From Pseudomonas sp. PSB18 (GTDB lineage Bacteria; Pseudomonadota; Gammaproteobacteria; Pseudomonadales; Pseudomonadaceae), in assembly GCF_014596565.1 (NCBI RefSeq), contig NZ_NOIN01000012.1:1-64000 (forward strand): a stretch of DNA of 64,000 nucleotides, given 5' to 3'. This document shows, piece after piece, positions 61,297 to 64,000 of this stretch. The notes beneath the pieces are model-generated. The model did not search any database. It saw only the letters and a program-made list of their open reading frames with translations, and had not been told where the DNA came from. Position numbers and translations under genes: made by a program. Each line of letters opens with the position of its first letter. Within the stretch, counting starts at the first letter, position 1.

Positions 61297-62040
61297 GTGA
61301 GCACCAGCAATCGCATTCTTCTCGGCGTGAACATCGACCATGTCGCCACCCTGCGCCAGGCCCGCGGTACCCGCTACCCGGATCCGGTCAAGGCCGCACT
61401 GGACGCCGAGGAGGCGGGCGCCGACGGCATCACCGTGCACCTGCGCGAAGACCGTCGTCATATCCAGGAACGCGATGTGCTACTGCTCAAGGATGTGTTG
61501 CAGACCCGCATGAATTTCGAGATGGGCGTGACCGAAGAAATGATGGCATTCGCCGAGCGCATCCGCCCGGCGCACATCTGCCTGGTCCCGGAAACGCGTC
61601 AGGAACTGACCACCGAAGGCGGCCTGGACGTGGCAGGGCAGGAAGCGCGGATCAGGGCGGCGGTGGAGCGGCTGTCGAAAACCGGTGCCGAGGTGTCGTT
61701 GTTTATCGATGCCGACGAGCGGCAGATCGAAGCCTCCAAGCGGGTCGGTGCCCCAGCCATCGAACTGCACACCGGCCGCTACGCCGATGCCGAAACTCCC
61801 ACGGATGTGGCCGATGAGCTGCAACGAGTGGCTGACGGTGTCGCCTTCGGCCTGGCCCAAGGCCTGATCGTCAACGCCGGCCATGGCCTGCACTACCACA
61901 ACGTCGAAGCCGTGGCGGCCATCAAGGGCGTCAACGAGCTGAACATCGGCCATGCGCTGGTGGCCCATGCGTTGTTTGTCGGGTTCAAGTCGGCGGTGGC
62001 GGAAATGAAAGCGCTGATCCTGGCGGCCGCCAGGCCCTGA
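61297..62040 (+). CDS. pdxJ: Pyridoxine 5'-phosphate synthase PdxJ
   Basis: PdxJ (247 residues) condenses 1-deoxyxylulose-5-phosphate with the PdxA product to form pyridoxine 5'-phosphate. It is a TIM barrel with LLGVNIDHVATLRQARGT, HLREDRRHIQERD, NFEMGVTEEM, HTGRYADA and NAGHGLHYHN, holding the catalytic His, Glu and phosphate-binding residues. GTG 61297 is set by AGGAG at 61284-61288. Confidence 0.96.
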   Translation: MSTSNRILLGVNIDHVATLRQARGTRYPDPVKAALDAEEAGADGITVHLREDRRHIQERDVLLLKDVLQTRMNFEMGVTEEMMAFAERIRPAHICLVPETRQELTTEGGLDVAGQEARIRAAVERLSKTGAEVSLFIDADERQIEASKRVGAPAIELHTGRYADAETPTDVADELQRVADGVAFGLAQGLIVNAGHGLHYHNVEAVAAIKGVNELNIGHALVAHALFVGFKSAVAEMKALILAAARP

Positions 62041-62057
62041 TATCACTGTCAGGCCCC

Positions 62058-62145
62058 TGTGGGAGCAAGGCTTGCCCGCGATGAAGTGGATGCAGTCCTT
62101 CTGATAGACGCGGCGCCTGTATCGCGAGCAAGCTTTGCTCCCACA
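62058..62145. repeat. REP pair between pdxJ and mltF
   Basis: The arm 62058-62083 (TGTGGGAGCAAGGCTTGCCC and on) faces 62121-62145. It lies in the convergent gap. Confidence 0.88.
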
Positions 62146-62177
62146 GCAAGTCCCCACATTCGGCTGGTGTGGTGCCG

Positions 62178-63638
62178 TCAGAGCTGCGGGCTTTCCTGGT
62201 TCGGCTTGCTCTTGTCGACGCCCGGCACATGCAGGTTGCCTTCGGCCACCTGGTTGCCTTCGAGCTGCGGCTGCGTGACCCAGGTCAGAATGTCGTAGTA
62301 GCGCCGGATGTTGGCGACGAAGTGCACCGGCTCGCCGCCCCGGGCGTAGCCGTAGTGGGTCTTGCTATACCACTGTTTCTGGGACAGGCGCGGCAGGATC
62401 TTCTTCACGTCCAGCCACTTGTTCGGATTCAGCCCTTCCTTGGCCGCCAGTTTGCGGGCGTCGTCCAGATGACCGCTGCCGACGTTATAGGCGGCGAGGG
62501 CGAACCAGGTGCGATCCGGCTCCTGGATGCTCTCGTCCAATTGATCCTTCATGTAGGCCAGGTACTTGGCGCCGCCCATGATGCTTTGCTTCGGGTCCAG
62601 GCGGTTGGACACGCCCATGGCCTGGGCGGTGTTCTGGGTCAGCATCATCAGGCCGCGCACACCGGTCTTGGACGTGACCGCCGGTTGCCACAGCGATTCC
62701 TGGTAGCCGATGGCGGCCAACAGGCGCCAATCGATTTTTTCCTGCTTGGCGTAGGCCTTGAAGTGCTGCTCGTACTTGGGCAACCGTTGCTGCAAATGCT
62801 GGGCAAAGGTGGTGGCGCCCATGTAGCCGAGGACATCGACGTGTCCGTAATAGCGGTCTTTCAGGCGTTGCAGGGTGCCGTTCTTCTGCACTTTGTCGAG
62901 GTAGGCGTTGATTTCGTTGAGCAGGCTGTTGTCTTCCCCAGGCGCCACCGCCCAGCTCTGGCTGCGGGCATCGCCCAGGTCGAAGGCCACGCGGACGTTG
63001 GGGAAGTACACCTGGTTCATCGCCACTTCGTTGGAGTCCACCAGGGTCAGGTCGATCTGGCCCTCATCGACCATGCGCAGCAGGTCGACCACTTCAACGG
63101 CGTCGGATTCTTCGTATTCGATGCCCGGATACTGCTGTTTCAGTTGCGCCAGTTGCTCGGCGTGGGTGCTGCCCTTGAGCACCATGATCTTCTTGCCGGC
63201 CAGGGCTGCCGCGTCGGTGGGCCGTGACTGGCCGTTGCGGTAGATGACCTGGGGCGTGACTTCCAGGTAGGAATGGGAGAACCGTACCTGTTTCTTGCGC
63301 GCCTCGCTGCTGACCAGGCCTGCGGCGGCCAGTACCGGGCCGTTGGGTTTGCCGATCTGGCTGAACAGGTCGTCGAGGTTGTCGGCGGTCTCGATTTTCA
63401 GTTCCACACCCAAATCGTCGGCGAAACGCTTCACCAGCTCGTATTCGAAGCCGGTTTCACCGTTGCGATCCTCAAAGTAGGTGGCAGGGCTGTTTCGGGT
63501 AACCACCCGCAGCACGCCATCCTCCTTTACGCGCTCCAGTGTGTTGGGTTTCTCAACACAACCACTGAGCACCAGGAAGAGTCCGGTTGCGATCAGCCAT
63601 CTGGCGTACCGCGGACGCAAAGCCGTTGGGGAAAACAT
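62178..63638 (-). CDS. mltF: Membrane-bound lytic murein transglycosylase F
   Basis: MltF (486 residues) cleaves peptidoglycan to 1,6-anhydromuramyl products. It begins with a lipoprotein-like signal (WLIATGLFLVLSGCVEK, lipobox LSGC). It continues with a periplasmic-binding-protein-like regulatory domain (about residues 38-265, LRVVTRNSPATYFEDRNGETGFEYEL) and ends with an SLT domain. The SLT catalytic Glu lies in YQESLWQP, followed by GVRGLMMLTQNTA and AAYNVGSGHLDDAR. Length is typical. Confidence 0.95.
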   Translation of the reverse strand: MFSPTALRPRYARWLIATGLFLVLSGCVEKPNTLERVKEDGVLRVVTRNSPATYFEDRNGETGFEYELVKRFADDLGVELKIETADNLDDLFSQIGKPNGPVLAAAGLVSSEARKKQVRFSHSYLEVTPQVIYRNGQSRPTDAAALAGKKIMVLKGSTHAEQLAQLKQQYPGIEYEESDAVEVVDLLRMVDEGQIDLTLVDSNEVAMNQVYFPNVRVAFDLGDARSQSWAVAPGEDNSLLNEINAYLDKVQKNGTLQRLKDRYYGHVDVLGYMGATTFAQHLQQRLPKYEQHFKAYAKQEKIDWRLLAAIGYQESLWQPAVTSKTGVRGLMMLTQNTAQAMGVSNRLDPKQSIMGGAKYLAYMKDQLDESIQEPDRTWFALAAYNVGSGHLDDARKLAAKEGLNPNKWLDVKKILPRLSQKQWYSKTHYGYARGGEPVHFVANIRRYYDILTWVTQPQLEGNQVAEGNLHVPGVDKSKPNQESPQL

Positions 63639-63926
63639 CTGCGCAGTATACGCAAACGGCCCTTACCGCCATATCTCGACAGCGAAAGGCCAGTCTGCTA
63701 GCGGTTGCAAAACATGTCTGCAACACAAGCCGGCCGGCGTGTGGCGGGTTTTATGCCGATTAAAAATATTGGTGCTGGCACATTGGAACGGACGTTCGAC
63801 AAGGGGTTTGGCGTAAAGACCGACATTCGGCCAGCATCGCAGATGCCGTTTCGGGTGCCGTTGCCGACGGTTTAGGCTAGAATGCACGGCCTCAAAGCAC
63901 ACCCCCTTCCCGAGGCTGTCCCGAAG
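63639..63926. other. Divergent region between mltF and purL
   Basis: This region of 288 bases has no gene. TAGAAT at 63878-63883 could be the purL -10, but no convincing -35 lies 17 bases upstream. Confidence 0.4.
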
Positions 63927-64000
63927 ATGTTGATCCTGCGCGGCGCTCCTGCCCTTTCTGCCTTTCGCCACAGCAAACTCCTTGAGCAACTGAGCCAGAA
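63927..64000 (+). CDS. purL: Phosphoribosylformylglycinamidine synthase, 5' end only
   Basis: ATG 63927 opens [20 protein letters not shown] and continues to the window edge (24 full codons). This is the characteristic start of the large single-chain PurL of gammaproteobacteria (about 1298 residues), the glutamine-dependent fourth step of purine synthesis. The divergent mltF-purL arrangement is common in Pseudomonas. The rest lies outside the window. Confidence 0.88.

Noticed and set aside
6951..62145. Regularly recurring GTGGGAGCGAGC units considered as a CRISPR array
   Set aside because: Units are inverted pairs scattered singly in gaps, without even spacing, spacers or cas genes; they are REP elements.
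63663..63989. - strand frame across the mltF-purL gap
   Set aside because: It overlaps the clear purL start antisense and has no similarity to known proteins.

Overview
The window comes from a Pseudomonas of the P. fluorescens group. The basis is the full algD-to-algA alginate operon in Pseudomonas order, the lepA-lepB-rnc-era-recO-pdxJ block, dauBAR next to rhlB, and many copies of the GTGGGAGCGAGCCTGCTCGCG-type REP element. High GC, strong Shine-Dalgarno sites and frequent 4-base gene overlaps agree. It reads as ordinary chromosome with an accessory toxin locus at the left end.

Layout. (1) 1-5300: two tandem TccC/RHS-type toxin genes, the first cut by the window edge. Their RHS shells are nearly identical in DNA but their C-terminal toxin tips are unrelated. 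The second tip carries the R / S-T / E-x-E pattern of an ADP-ribosyltransferase behind a formin-like polyproline linker. (2) 5402-22025 (minus): alginate operon algD-alg8-alg44-algK-algE-algG-algX-algL-algI-algJ-algF-algA, with an 800-base regulatory region upstream of algD. It covers precursor synthesis (AlgA, AlgD), c-di-GMP-gated polymerisation (Alg8, Alg44), periplasmic epimerisation, acetylation and lysis (AlgG, AlgI/J/F/X, AlgL) and export (AlgK, AlgE). (3) 22834-28244: yaaA, a polysaccharide deacetylase, a PIN-PhoH ATPase, moaCDE. (4) 28482-32349: an amino-acid binding protein and the dauBAR D-arginine module, bracketed by two related inverted repeats. (5) 32477-34689: rhlB and an esterase. 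(6) 35164-39325: aapJQMP, a general L-amino-acid ABC importer. (7) 39389-40179: an mqsRA toxin-antitoxin pair. (8) 40347-45809: a FadR-type regulator with a CynX-type transporter, then small cytosolic proteins, a glutaredoxin and yejK. (9) 46206-53291: an HU gene (probably hupN), rlmF, valS, a small unknown gene, holC, pepA. (10) 53609-55784: lptF-lptG. (11) 55946-62040: lepA-lepB-rnc-era-recO-pdxJ. (12) 62178-63653: mltF, diverging from the start of purL at the right edge.

No rRNA, tRNA, CRISPR array, prophage or transposase gene was seen. REP-type inverted repeats occupy at least a dozen intergenic gaps; one lies inside the 5' coding end of algK. The observations most worth a second look are the ART toxin with its polyproline linker, the unrecognised tip of the first TccC protein, the REP inside algK, the paired dau operators, and the apparent absence of the small gene usually found between lepB and rnc. 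All functions were assigned by reading the sequences; no database search was run.
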